A stretch of DNA of 64,000 nucleotides from an uncultured Lachnospiraceae bacterium (GCA_949949005.1 CATLHM010000001.1:124001-188000); one strand, 5' to 3'. Numbered from the stretch's first letter, positions 49,771-58,889 are shown. Program-made: numbers and translations. The notes: generated from the sequence alone by a model not told the origin.

Positions 49771-51393
49771 ATGAACATAAAACAGGCGAAGGATGATATT
49801 GAGAATACAGTTCGGCTTTACTTAAAGAGGGATGAGTTCGGGGAGTACCGGATTCCGGTGGTTCGCCAGAGGCCCATCTTTTTGCTGGGTGCGCCGGGAA
49901 TCGGCAAGACGGCGATTATGGAGCAGGTGGCCCAGGAGCTGGGGATTGCCCTAGTTTCCTATTCCATGACCCATCACACCAGGCAGTCGGCCCTGGGGCT
50001 TCCCTTTATTTCCCACCGGGAATACCAGGGAATGGAGTATGATGTGTCGGAATATACCATGAGTGAGATCATAGCCTCTGTCTATGAGGTGATGCAGAAG
50101 AGCGGTATTCGGGAGGGGATTTTATTCCTGGATGAGATCAACTGCGTGTCGGAAACCCTGGCCCCTTCCATGTTGCAGTTTTTACAGTATAAAGTCTTTG
50201 GGCGGCACAGGGTGCCGGAGGGATGGGTCATTGTAACGGCCGGTAATCCGCCGGAATATAATAAATCAGTGAGAGAATTTGACGTGGTGACGATGGACAG
50301 GCTGAAGGTGCTTGAGGTGGAGGCGGATTATAAGGCATGGAAGGAGTATGCCCGGCAAAAGAGGCTTCATGGGGCGGTTTTGAATTTCCTGGAGCTGAAA
50401 AAGGATAATTTTTATCGGATCGAGACCACGGTAAACGGCAGAAGCTATGTGACGGCCAGAGGCTGGGAGGATTTGTCGGAAATCTTAAGCCTTTATGAGG
50501 AAGAAGGGATCAAGGCGGATGAGGCTCTGGTAGGACAGTATATCCGCAATGAGCGGGTGGTGAAGGAGTTTACTGCCTACTATAACCTTTTTAATAAATA
50601 TAAAAAAGAGTACCAGACGGAGGAAATCTTAAACGGAACCGCCCAGGCCCGCACCATAGAAAGAGCAAGGATTGCTCCTTTTGACGAGCGTTTATCCCTT
50701 CTGGGAATGCTCATCGACAGGCAGACAAGCGAGATCAGTGAGGATATGGAGGTCAGCGATTACCTGACGGAGCTTTTAAAAAATTTGAAGGCTATCCGGG
50801 CTGCTCTGGAGAAGCGGGCGCAGAAAGCAAAAGCCGTTCAGGAAAATGCAAAGGGATCTTTGGATGGCGGCAAGGCCAGCGGTAAAGCAGCCGGGCAGCT
50901 TTCTGTGACGGATATGTTGGAACGCCAGATACAGGGGCGTAAAAAGCAGATGGAGTCGGCAAGGATCGCAGGCGCTCTTTCGGAGCGGGAACAGCGCAAG
51001 GGCAGGCGGATCCTCCATTTTCTGGAAGAGGAAAAAAGGCGCCTTCTGGTGGAGGGGGCAGGCTCCGGGGAGAAAAAACAGCCCCAGTCTGCCGCAGAGT
51101 TTTCCTGCTTAAAAACAGCCTTTGACGCCCAGACGGCAGAGCTGCGCAAAAGGGTAAAGCAGACAAAAAAGCGCCTGGACAACTTGTTCGCTTTTGTGGA
51201 GAACGCCTTTGTGGAAGGGAATGAGATGCTGATTCTGGTGACGGAGCTGACGGTGAGAAACGACAGCGCACGGTTTATCGCTCAGTTCGGGTGCGAGGCC
51301 TACCACAGGCATGGGCAGGAGCTGATGCTTTCAGAGCGCAGCAGTGGCCTTTGGGAGGAGGTTGCGTCCCTGAATCTGGAAGAGATGGGCTGA
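49771..51393 (+). CDS. MoxR-like AAA ATPase
   Basis: A 540-residue AAA+ ATPase. Walker A is LGAPGIGKTAIMEQVA, Walker B is GILFLDEINCVSETLAP, and sensor 1 is VTAGNPPEYNKSVREFDVV. A long C-terminal helical region (from about residue 300), rich in Lys/Arg/Glu and likely coiled, follows. It should work with the VWA-like protein encoded just before it. ATG 49771 has GGAAAGGAATGGGGAAG upstream. The LRR gene starts 83 bp downstream. Confidence 0.8.
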   Translation: MNIKQAKDDIENTVRLYLKRDEFGEYRIPVVRQRPIFLLGAPGIGKTAIMEQVAQELGIALVSYSMTHHTRQSALGLPFISHREYQGMEYDVSEYTMSEIIASVYEVMQKSGIREGILFLDEINCVSETLAPSMLQFLQYKVFGRHRVPEGWVIVTAGNPPEYNKSVREFDVVTMDRLKVLEVEADYKAWKEYARQKRLHGAVLNFLELKKDNFYRIETTVNGRSYVTARGWEDLSEILSLYEEEGIKADEALVGQYIRNERVVKEFTAYYNLFNKYKKEYQTEEILNGTAQARTIERARIAPFDERLSLLGMLIDRQTSEISEDMEVSDYLTELLKNLKAIRAALEKRAQKAKAVQENAKGSLDGGKASGKAAGQLSVTDMLERQIQGRKKQMESARIAGALSEREQRKGRRILHFLEEEKRRLLVEGAGSGEKKQPQSAAEFSCLKTAFDAQTAELRKRVKQTKKRLDNLFAFVENAFVEGNEMLILVTELTVRNDSARFIAQFGCEAYHRHGQELMLSERSSGLWEEVASLNLEEMG

Positions 51394-51476
51394 GATAGCA
51401 TAGGGGAACCGGAAAGTTGTCTGGTGTTGATGAAAAAATGTAAATGAAAGAATGAAATTCGGGGAGATAAGGACGT

Positions 51477-52382
51477 ATGGGACAGGAAAAGGAAGAACAG
51501 ATACAGGGAGGAAGGTTGACTTATGAGGTCAGAGAGGATGCTGTTTGCATCAAATCCTGCAAAGTGATTTTAAGCAGAGTCATTGTCCCCGAAAGAATTG
51601 ACAATCTTCCCGTGACGATCATCGACAAAAAGGCGTTTTTGAGCTGTAAATCCTTAAAGGAAATATGGCTTCCCCAGAGCCTTTTGGAGCTGGGGGACTG
51701 GGCCTTTGCCTATTGCAGCAATCTTGCAGATATTTACCTTCCCAAACGAAATCTTTCTATGGGGAAAGGGGTCTTTAAGGACTGTCCTAAGCTTGCAAAT
51801 ATCTGCCCTTTAGACCTGGATGGTCAATACAATGAGCAGGTAGGGCGGCTCCTGGGGGCAGTTCCGGGAAGATTGGAGACGGATTATCTCTTTACCCCCG
51901 GGGAGGCGGGAGAGAGGCAGTGGCTGCTGCGTTTTGACGATAAGCTCCGGGAATTTCTTGCTACCCCGGACGAGGATGGTTTTGTGAAAATGGTCTACTG
52001 CGGGGAAGAGGATATTGTGGCTAATGTGGAATTTTATCTTGCAGAGAGGAAACGGGAGAAGGCAAGGTTATGTTATCTGCGCCTGATCAATGACATAAGG
52101 CTCTCGGAGTATTTCAGAGAGGAATTGACGGCCTATCTTGCCGGGCATACGAAGGGGTGCCCCTCAGAAGCGGCCTGGGAGGTAGTGTTCAAAGAGCACG
52201 GGGACGAAAGGGATTATTATGAGGCTTTCGTCTTGGCCGGCTGTCTGACGGCGGAGAATTATGACGGGATTTTACAGGAAATGGGGGAAAGCTTTCCGGA
52301 GATGAAGGCGTATCTCATGCGTCGGCAGTCCCGGGAGGGGGCGGAGGAAGATTTCTTTGCGGGATTGTCGCTGGATAATTGA
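51477..52382 (+). CDS. Leucine-rich-repeat (BspA-like) protein
   Basis: A 301-residue protein. The N-terminal third carries BspA-type leucine-rich repeats (VIVPERIDNLPVTIIDKKAFLSC, LKEIWLPQSLLELGDWAFAYCSNL, shown in part). The remainder is helical with no signal peptide, so it is probably cytoplasmic. In this family such proteins often follow the VWA/MoxR pair; here ATG 51477 lies 83 bp downstream behind GGGGAGATAAGG. Substrate recognition for that pair is possible but inferred. Confidence 0.65.
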   Translation: MGQEKEEQIQGGRLTYEVREDAVCIKSCKVILSRVIVPERIDNLPVTIIDKKAFLSCKSLKEIWLPQSLLELGDWAFAYCSNLADIYLPKRNLSMGKGVFKDCPKLANICPLDLDGQYNEQVGRLLGAVPGRLETDYLFTPGEAGERQWLLRFDDKLREFLATPDEDGFVKMVYCGEEDIVANVEFYLAERKREKARLCYLRLINDIRLSEYFREELTAYLAGHTKGCPSEAAWEVVFKEHGDERDYYEAFVLAGCLTAENYDGILQEMGESFPEMKAYLMRRQSREGAEEDFFAGLSLDN

Positions 52383-52526
52383 AAATTTAAGGAAGGAAAT
52401 AATGAGATAAAAAGTTCGGAAGTAAAGGCACGGCCTTTGGGCAGGGCTTTTGCCTGATTGACCGCATGCCTAAAATAAATCTGTTTGAGTATTCATGAAA
52501 CAACCTTGGCTTTGAATAAATCTTTA

Positions 52527-52555
52527 TATACAATGTAATTACTATGTAGTATAAT
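52527..52555 (+). promoter_or_regulatory. Promoter and operator of the RelB/Fic locus
   Basis: TATACA (52527-52532) and TATAAT (52550-52555) are 17 bp apart. TACAATGTAATTACTATGTA (52529-52548) is a 20-bp palindrome with two mismatches, covering the spacer. It is a likely operator for the antitoxin encoded at 52580. Confidence 0.6.
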
Positions 52556-52579
52556 AAGAACAGAAGGAGGGCTGGTTCT

Positions 52580-52906
52580 ATGTCCAATACATCATTGTTG
52601 CAAGTGAGGACTTCTGCAGAAGATAAAGAAAAGGCTTCGGAGATTTTGGAAAGGCTGGGAACCAATTTATCGGCGGTGGTCAATATGATGATAAAGCAAA
52701 TCATCCTTACGGAAGGGATTCCCTTTGAGGTAAAAATCAACCATCCGATATATACCAAAACAGAAGCAATAAATGAGGTGGAAGCCACAATGGCTTTTGA
52801 AGGGATGAAATTGACAGAAGAAGAGATACAGATACTGTATGCCTATAAAAGTGGGGCAGTATCGGGGGATGAACTGCGGAAACAGATCATTGGAGAGGTC
52901 AGATAA
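52580..52906 (+). CDS. RelB/DinJ-family antitoxin
   Basis: A 108-residue ribbon-helix-helix antitoxin: LLQVRTSAEDKEKASEILERLG, NLSAVVNMMIKQIILTEGIPFEV (in pieces). A C-terminal extension (TEEEIQILYAYKSGAVSGDELRKQI) replaces the usual toxin-wrapping tail. AAGGAGG lies upstream. It overlaps a damaged Fic gene by one base, so the pairing is RelB-Fic rather than RelB-RelE. The palindromic operator upstream supports autoregulation. Confidence 0.8.
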   Translation: MSNTSLLQVRTSAEDKEKASEILERLGTNLSAVVNMMIKQIILTEGIPFEVKINHPIYTKTEAINEVEATMAFEGMKLTEEEIQILYAYKSGAVSGDELRKQIIGEVR

Positions 52907-53308
52907 TGCCAGATAAAATATATTGCTATCCGGATTCAGATGTCTTAAAGAATAGGATGGGAATACGGGATAAGGAGCAGCTCGGTCGGTTGGAACAGCG
53001 GCTGACAATGCTCCGCATTCTGGAACTGGTGGATAAGCCCATTCAACCTGCAGGGTTTGGATGAAAAGGAGATTTCCCTCCGATTGGCATACTATTTTTC
53101 AGAAGTAAATGCCCTGCACCCTTTCCGTGAGGGCAACGGGCGCTGTCAGCGTGAGTTTGCCAGAACGTTAGCGCTTAACGCCGGGTATGTGATAAATTTT
53201 GCGAATGTCAACAGCGAAGAAATGTTAAAGGCAAGCGAGGATTCCTTTTTATGTGATTACAAAGAGATGGAACAGATATTTGCCCGCTGCATCAGGAAGA
53301 AAAATTAA
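52906..53308 (+). pseudogene. Fic/DOC-family protein, internally deleted
   Basis: The first frame (52906-53064) encodes the Fic N-terminus with QLTMLRILEL-type LEQRLTMLRILELVDKPI. The second (53057-53308) resumes in a different frame with LRLAYYFSEVNALHPFREGNGRCQREFARTLAL, keeping the catalytic motif HPFREGNGR. The middle part (the flap and HLxxIHxxIFQDIYxWAG region of the family) is missing at about 53050-53060. A frame change and deletion therefore break this AMP-transferase gene. The intact motif shows it decayed recently. Confidence 0.75.
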
Positions 53309-53384
53309 ATCTGAAAAATAAGTCAGGACTTATCGAAAAAACTTATAATATTTTTCCTGTCATTTATGAATTCCTTAATTGATA

Positions 53385-54224
53385 TTACAAAAACCCAGCC
53401 AGCCCCCTGACCTTACTTGGCGAAGCCCCATAGGCCTCCTTGAAGGTACGCAGAAACACCTTGTAATTGCTGATACCGTTGCGGGTCATCAGGTCTGTGA
53501 TGCTGTAATCGGTGCTGATTAAATCCTGATAGAAATGGGCAAGCCGCATGGCATTTAAGTACTCTAAAAAGGTCTGGCCGGTGTGTTTCTTGAACAGGCG
53601 GCAGAAATATTCCGGGCTCACATTCAGCAGTGCCGCTACTTCTTTTAATGGGATTTCTCTTTTGTAGTTGGCATTGACATATTGCAATACCTCTTCGATC
53701 TTTTCAAAGTTCCGGTTCTCTTTTTCCCTGGCTTGTCTGCTCAGCTTGTGAGTATAATTCCGATACAGAATATATAAAAAATCATAAACCACAGAAGAGA
53801 AACGCAGCAAATATCCATCTTCTTTTTCCGTATAAATTTTTACAAGCTCAAAAAGACAGTTGCAGAGCTGTTTTTGGGTGGAATTCATGGTGATGGAAGG
53901 AAAGTATTCCTGAAACCGGATCAGGGATATGCCCCCGATGGCCCTGGAAAGGTAGTCATAGGGCACCTGCAAAAGCAGATATTCCGTTTCTCCCCAGGTT
54001 TTGGTGGAATGGAGTTCCCTGGAATTGATCACTAACAGATCGCCCTTTTTCAGAGTGTATTTTTGTTCGCCTATAAAAGCGGTCATATATCCCCGACGGA
54101 TCAGCATGATTTCCAGGTGTCCGTGCCAGTGCGGCGGAAAACTGGCATTGTTGGAGTTGATCAGCATAAAGGATAATTGTAGTCTGGTATCGTCGCTTAT
54201 AATCTGGTGGGAATAATTATCCAT
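53385..54224 (-). CDS. AraC family transcriptional regulator
   Basis: A 279-residue regulator with an N-terminal cupin domain (PPHWHGHLEIMLIRRGYMTAF, seen in part) and a C-terminal AraC double helix-turn-helix (EIPLKEVAALLNVSPEYFCRLFKKHTGQTF, YSITDLMTRNGISNYKVFLRTFKEAYG, in part). It is divergent from the GH3 beta-glucosidase and probably controls it in response to a sugar. ATG 54224 (AAAAGGAAAAATC upstream) is preferred over the open frame to 54296. Direct repeats at 54291 and 54321 are likely binding sites. Confidence 0.85.
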   Translation of the reverse strand: MDNYSHQIISDDTRLQLSFMLINSNNASFPPHWHGHLEIMLIRRGYMTAFIGEQKYTLKKGDLLVINSRELHSTKTWGETEYLLLQVPYDYLSRAIGGISLIRFQEYFPSITMNSTQKQLCNCLFELVKIYTEKEDGYLLRFSSVVYDFLYILYRNYTHKLSRQAREKENRNFEKIEEVLQYVNANYKREIPLKEVAALLNVSPEYFCRLFKKHTGQTFLEYLNAMRLAHFYQDLISTDYSITDLMTRNGISNYKVFLRTFKEAYGASPSKVRGLAGFL

Positions 54225-54290
54225 AAGATTTTTCCTTTTCGAGGGCAGAAGCCTTTGTTCAAAATTAACCTCATTGTTTCTTAAAATTAT

Positions 54291-54330
54291 ACCCATTTTA
54301 GCATAAATGTGTCAATATCAACCCATTTAT
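54291..54330. promoter_or_regulatory. Direct repeats in the AraC/GH3 divergent region
   Basis: ACCCATTTTA (54291-54300) and ACCCATTTAT (54321-54330) are direct repeats 30 bp apart, about three helical turns, as is common for AraC-family operators. Confidence 0.45.
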
Positions 54331-54452
54331 TGATTAAAAAAGATATAGCCAGGGAAGGGCTTTTTTTATAAAATAAAGAAAACAGCAGACCATGGGTAAA
54401 GCAAAGGCCCACAGAGGCAGTCTGCAATTTGCAGAAAGGGAAAGGTATTGGT

Positions 54453-57251
54453 ATGGCAAACATGGTATTGGATCTGGAAAAGTATGCACAGTGTGCGAGA
54501 AAAACGGCAGCGGAGGGGCAGGTGCTGCTTCGCAACGAGAAGGAAGTTCTGCCGATTCCCGTCGGGGGCAAGGTGGCAGTTTTCGGGAGAATACAGTCCC
54601 ATTACTACAAGAGCGGCACAGGCTCAGGCGGAATGGTGAACGTGGACAAGGTGGTTGGTATTTTGGACGCGCTGTTGGAAGATGAGTCGGTGGAGGTAAA
54701 CCAAAAGCTCCTTGGCGTCTACAGAGAGTGGGAGAAGGAGAATCCTTTTAACGAGGGGATTGGTTGGGGAAATGAACCCTGGTCCCAGGAGGAAATGCCC
54801 CTGACCCAGGAGCTGGTGGCGGAGGCCGCGAAGGAGTCCGACTATGGGCTGGTCATCATTGGGCGGACGGCCGGGGAGGATCAGGATAATTTAAATCATC
54901 CCGGTTCTTATCTCCTATCTCAGGCTGAGGAGGACATGCTGGCTAAGGTTCGGGCAGGCTTTGAAAAAATGATCGTGGTGCTCAACGTGGGAAATATCAT
55001 GGACATGAGCTTTGTGGACAAATACCAGCCGGAGGCAGTGCTCTACGCATGGCAGGGAGGTATGGTAGGCGGCTATGGCACGGTGGATGTGCTCACCGGA
55101 AAGGTGAATCCCTCCGGGAAGCTCTCGGATACCATTGCCTATCAGCTTTCCGATTACCCTTCCGCCAACAATTTCGGCAACCTGGACCGGAATGTCTACG
55201 AGGAGGATATCTACGTGGGCTACCGCTATTTTGAGACGGCGGCCAAGGATAAGGTGCAGTTCCCCTTTGGATTTGGACTTTCCTATACCACCTTTGATAT
55301 GGAAGGAGCCGGATTCGAGGTAAAAGAAGAGGAAATTGAGGCCAGGGTAAAGGTGAAGAATACCGGTTCCCGTCTGGGAAAAGAAGTGGTGCAGGTTTAC
55401 GTAAACGCCCCCCAGGGAGAGCTGGGGAAGGCGGAGAGAGTACTTGCCGCTTTTGGAAAGACAAGGGAACTGGAAAAAGGAGAGGAGGAGACCTTGCGCT
55501 TTTCCATTCCCTTTACGGCTTTTTCTTCCTATGACGAGACAGGAGTTACAGGATATGCCTCCTGCTACGTGCTGGAAAAGGGCAGCTATAAAGTGATTGC
55601 AGGCAGCAGCGTGCGGGAGGGAAAAGAAATAGGAAGCTTCGGGCTGGAAGAGACGAAAAAGCTCACCCAGTGTTCTAAGGCCATGGCGCCGGAACAGAAA
55701 TTCAAGCGGTTAAAGCCCCATAGGAACGAGGACGGCAGCCTTGGCTTCGGCTATGAGGAGGTTCCGGTCAGGACCCAGAGCCAGGCGGCGGTAAGAGCGC
55801 GCAATCTGCCCAAGGATATTCCCCTTACCGGAGATAAGGGCTATCGCTTAAAGGATGTAAAAGAGAACAGAGTGTCCATGGAGGATTTCATCGCCCAGCT
55901 TTCAGAGGACGATCTCTCCGCTATCATTCGCGGCGAGGGAATGGGAAGCCCGAAGGTGACGCCGGGAACGGCAGCGGCCTTTGGCGGTATCTCCCAGAGT
56001 CTGAATGGTTTCGGCGTTCCCTGCGGATGCTGTACGGACGGGCCCTCCGGTATGCGTATGGACAGCGGAGCCAAGGCTTTCAGCCTTCCCAACGGAACTT
56101 TGCTTGCCTGTACCTTCAATCTGGATCTGGTGGAAGAGCTTTTTGCCTTTACCGGCGTGGAAATGGTGAAAAATAAGATCGACGCGCTTCTGGGGCCTGG
56201 CATCAATATTCACAGACATCCCTTGAATGGCCGGAATTTTGAATATTTTTCGGAGGATCCTCTTCTTACAGGAAAGATGGCGGCGGTGCAGATCCGTGCC
56301 ATGCACAAGGCAGGGGTGACGGGTACCATCAAGCATTTTTGCGCCAATAATCAGGAGACCAAGCGGCACTTTGTGAACAGCGTTGCCTCCGAGAGAGCGC
56401 TTCGGGAAATCTATCTGAAGGGTTATGAGATTGCCGTGAGGGAAGGCGGGGCAGATTCCATCATGACCAGCTACGGGGCGGTCAACGGAATCTGGACAGC
56501 CGGAAATTATGAGCTGAATACGGTGATCCTGCGGCAGGAATGGGGCTTTAAGGGAATCGTGATGACAGACTGGTGGGCTACCATGAACGAGGAGGGAGAG
56601 ACCACTGCCAGCAAGACCAATCTTGCCGCCATGGCAAGGGCACAGAACGACATTTATATGGTCTGCCCGGAGGCTGACAAGAATACGGAGGGAGACAATA
56701 CCCTTTCTTCTCTGGAAGCGGGCACCCTTACCCTGGGCGAGCTGCAGAGAAACGCCATGAATATCTGCGCCTTTATGATGAATACCCACGCCTATGAAAG
56801 GCTTGCAGGCGAGGCAATTAAGGTGGAGGTGATCGGCCAGAACGCGGAGTCAGAGGCGGAGGAAGAAGAGGTGATCTACTACAAGGCGGATGAAAAGGGG
56901 ATTATCTTAAGCCTCGATCAGGTGGAGGCCAAAAAGGGAACCTACTACTCCTTTGCCCTTGACCTGGTCAAAACCGGCGGCTACCGTGCCACAATCACAG
57001 CCAAATCCGAGTTGGGCGAGCTGGCCCAGATTCCCGTTACCTTGCAGGTGGGCGGCGTTCCCAGCGCGGTGTTTACCTTTAACGGAACTGGCGGAGCGTG
57101 GGCTGACATCGAGAAAAAGGTGGTATTCCCTCACAAGTACGCCCTCCTTCGTCTGTATTTCGGACAGAGCGGGCTGGAGCTGAAGGAGATCACATTTACC
57201 TTTGAAAAGTCTTTTGAGGAGCTGATGAGTGATCCTTCCTTTGCAATGTAA
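54453..57251 (+). CDS. GH3 beta-glucosidase with inverted domain order
   Basis: A 932-residue glycoside hydrolase of family 3, expected to release glucose or similar sugars from beta-glucosides; no signal peptide is seen, so it acts in the cytoplasm. The domain normally C-terminal comes first (RKTAAEGQVLLRNEKEVLPI, FPFGFGLSYTTF), then a fibronectin-III-like part, then the catalytic barrel (GPGINIHRHPLNGRNFEYFSEDP, shown in part; the nucleophile is Asp706 in VMTDWWA). This order is known in Ruminococcus/Butyrivibrio enzymes. A C-terminal beta-rich domain ends the protein. ATG 54453 follows GGAAAGG. Confidence 0.9.
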   Translation: MANMVLDLEKYAQCARKTAAEGQVLLRNEKEVLPIPVGGKVAVFGRIQSHYYKSGTGSGGMVNVDKVVGILDALLEDESVEVNQKLLGVYREWEKENPFNEGIGWGNEPWSQEEMPLTQELVAEAAKESDYGLVIIGRTAGEDQDNLNHPGSYLLSQAEEDMLAKVRAGFEKMIVVLNVGNIMDMSFVDKYQPEAVLYAWQGGMVGGYGTVDVLTGKVNPSGKLSDTIAYQLSDYPSANNFGNLDRNVYEEDIYVGYRYFETAAKDKVQFPFGFGLSYTTFDMEGAGFEVKEEEIEARVKVKNTGSRLGKEVVQVYVNAPQGELGKAERVLAAFGKTRELEKGEEETLRFSIPFTAFSSYDETGVTGYASCYVLEKGSYKVIAGSSVREGKEIGSFGLEETKKLTQCSKAMAPEQKFKRLKPHRNEDGSLGFGYEEVPVRTQSQAAVRARNLPKDIPLTGDKGYRLKDVKENRVSMEDFIAQLSEDDLSAIIRGEGMGSPKVTPGTAAAFGGISQSLNGFGVPCGCCTDGPSGMRMDSGAKAFSLPNGTLLACTFNLDLVEELFAFTGVEMVKNKIDALLGPGINIHRHPLNGRNFEYFSEDPLLTGKMAAVQIRAMHKAGVTGTIKHFCANNQETKRHFVNSVASERALREIYLKGYEIAVREGGADSIMTSYGAVNGIWTAGNYELNTVILRQEWGFKGIVMTDWWATMNEEGETTASKTNLAAMARAQNDIYMVCPEADKNTEGDNTLSSLEAGTLTLGELQRNAMNICAFMMNTHAYERLAGEAIKVEVIGQNAESEAEEEEVIYYKADEKGIILSLDQVEAKKGTYYSFALDLVKTGGYRATITAKSELGELAQIPVTLQVGGVPSAVFTFNGTGGAWADIEKKVVFPHKYALLRLYFGQSGLELKEITFTFEKSFEELMSDPSFAM

Positions 57252-57284
57252 ATAGAATAATACCCGTTATTGAGAGGGGATGAT

Positions 57285-57321
57285 AGCGGATGGCTATGAT
57301 AACGTGCCATCCGCTCTTTTT
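57285..57321 (+). terminator. Intrinsic terminator after the GH3 gene
   Basis: AGCGGATGGC (57285-57294) and GCCATCCGCT (57306-57315) form a perfect 10-bp stem with an 11-nt loop, followed by CTTTTT. Confidence 0.9.
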
Positions 57322-57361
57322 CTACATATAGTAAAGTAATCAGGCAAAATGGGAAGTAGAC

Positions 57362-57394
57362 ACCGCGTTGCCGCAAAAACACGGCATGGAGGTT
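57362..57394 (+). repeat. Leader repeat supplying a ribosome-binding site
   Basis: GCGTTGCCGCAAAAACACGG followed by CATGGAGGTTA matches 47867-47896 nearly base for base and its tail matches the larC leader. The GGAGG within it is the ribosome-binding site of the TTG-started gene at 57398. Confidence 0.6.
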
Positions 57395-57397
57395 AAT

Positions 57398-58045
57398 TTG
57401 AAGAATATTTTGATCGCCGGAGAGGCAGGCAAAACACACAACTATGAAAATGCATTGCGCCGTCTGGGAGCAGAGTGCAGGACGGCTTTGCATGTGCCGG
57501 ACGTTTCCCTTTATGACGGGCTGCTTTTGCCGGGAGGCGGGGATATTGATCCCAGGCTCTTTGGACAGCTCCCGGCGGGAACCCGTGCCTTTGACCCGCA
57601 GCTTGACCGAATCCAGCTTGCTATTTTAAAAGCATTTGTTATGGAACGAAAACCGGTGCTGGGAATCTGCAAAGGGATGCAGCTCATCAATATTTATTTT
57701 GGCGGGGATATGGTTCAGCACCTTCCCTGCGCCCAAAGTCACGAGTATCTACGAGAAGGAGACCAAGGAGACCAGCTCCATGAGACGGCGGCCCTCAAGG
57801 GCTCCTATCTGGAGGCGCTGTATGGAGAGAGTTTTGTGGTCAACAGCGCCCACCATCAGGCAGTGGCGGCTCCGGGCCGGGGAATATGCTATGTACAGTC
57901 TGCAAGGGACGGCGTGATAGAAGGGCTGGCCCACGAGAGCCTCCCGGTCTACGGGGTGCAGTGGCATCCAGAGAGGCTTTGCTTTGGACACCGCAGAGAG
58001 GGGGCCGTGGACGGCAGAGGGGTGCTGGAGGTTTTGGTTCATTGA
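57398..58045 (+). CDS. Peptidase C26-type glutamine amidotransferase
   Basis: A 215-residue class I amidotransferase resembling gamma-glutamyl-GABA hydrolase (PuuD). The start of the fold gives LLLPGGGDIDPRLFG. The catalytic Cys lies in VLGICKGMQLINIYFGG, and the His/Glu pair in VYGVQWHPERL. The expected role is hydrolysis of gamma-glutamyl bonds. The start is TTG 57398 with GGAGG six bases upstream; a longer frame would run across the repeat. Confidence 0.78.
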   Translation: MKNILIAGEAGKTHNYENALRRLGAECRTALHVPDVSLYDGLLLPGGGDIDPRLFGQLPAGTRAFDPQLDRIQLAILKAFVMERKPVLGICKGMQLINIYFGGDMVQHLPCAQSHEYLREGDQGDQLHETAALKGSYLEALYGESFVVNSAHHQAVAAPGRGICYVQSARDGVIEGLAHESLPVYGVQWHPERLCFGHRREGAVDGRGVLEVLVH

Positions 58046-58080
58046 AGAGGCAAAAGTATAAAATTCTGGAATATTTTACT

Positions 58081-58125
58081 ATTTACTTGCGAATGCTTGC
58101 ATTTGCAAGTAAATGTGCCTATAAT
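58081..58125 (+). promoter_or_regulatory. Promoter and operator of the RelB/RelE locus
   Basis: TTGCAT (58097-58102) and TATAAT (58120-58125) are 17 bp apart. The -35 lies within nested inverted repeats, ATTTACTTGC/GCAAGTAAAT (58081-58090 and 58105-58114) around AATGC/GCATT. Antitoxin binding would cover the -35. Confidence 0.6.
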
Positions 58126-58150
58126 AGATGGTGAAAGGACGGTGATTCAT

Positions 58151-58456
58151 ATGGCAAACACATCTGCCGTTTATGCGCGAATAGACACGGGATTGAAAGA
58201 TAATGCGGAAAACATCCTCGCAAAGCTTGGAATATCTCCTTCCAGCGCAATTCAGATGTTATATAGCCAAATTGTACTTCGAGGCGGTATGCCTTTTGAC
58301 CTTCGACTTCCTGTAACAAAACCGGTGGCAATCGGCGGTATGTCCCGTGCGGAACTGGATGCAGAGCTCAAAAAAGGAATTGACGCTCTTGCAGGCGGCA
58401 AGGCATATTCTGTTGACGAGGTGGACGCAGAGCTTGTAAAGGAGTTTGGTATATGA
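58151..58456 (+). CDS. RelB/DinJ-family antitoxin
   Basis: A 101-residue ribbon-helix-helix antitoxin: VYARIDTGLKDNAENILAKLGI, SPSSAIQMLYSQIVLRGGMPFDL (in part), then a C-terminal helix pair ending SVDEVDAELVKEFGI. It overlaps its damaged toxin partner by 4 bp (ATGA). ATG 58151 follows AAAGGACGG. The palindromic operator upstream supports autoregulation. Confidence 0.85.
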   Translation: MANTSAVYARIDTGLKDNAENILAKLGISPSSAIQMLYSQIVLRGGMPFDLRLPVTKPVAIGGMSRAELDAELKKGIDALAGGKAYSVDEVDAELVKEFGI

Positions 58457-58823
58457 CAGACCAGTATGAGGTAATCTATTCGCCGGCGGCTTTGGAGGAT
58501 CTGAAGGCAATCTATTCTTATATTGCCTATGAGCTCCTTGCAGATGAGGCGGCTAAAAATCAAACAGAGCGTATTCGCAGAGAAATACGCTCTTTGGATT
58601 AACATAAGGATGTTTGGCGGAGCCTGACATCCGTTGTTTTTTTCCGGAAAGATATACGTTGGTAGATTGGGAACCATGGGCCTCCATGAGGATGCATAAG
58701 GTTCCGGTAGATAGTTATGTTATTTACTACCTGGTTGACAATAATAAGCGATTGGTTACCGTTGCCCGAATTTTCTATGCCGGACGTGACGTAGAGCATA
58801 TGATTCAGGAGTCAGAAGAATAA
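58453..58823 (+). pseudogene. RelE/ParE toxin disrupted by a palindromic insertion
   Basis: The first part (58453-58602) encodes YEVIYSPAALEDLKAIYSYIAYELL and stops after REIRSLD. The second part, in another frame from about 58650, encodes RYTLVDWEPWASMRMHKVPV, VIYYLVDNNKRLVTVARIFYAGRDVE. Together they would be a normal RelE/ParE RNase. Between them lies about 45 bp containing GGATGT/ACATCC around TTGGCGGAGCCTG, followed by TTTTTTT, which introduces a stop and a frame change. The active toxin is lost. Confidence 0.75.
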
Positions 58824-58889
58824 GCCAACGTTTGTACTTACATCAAATCCAAAATTCATACCTTTTTTCAAAGCTTTTCCCCAGGCAGC

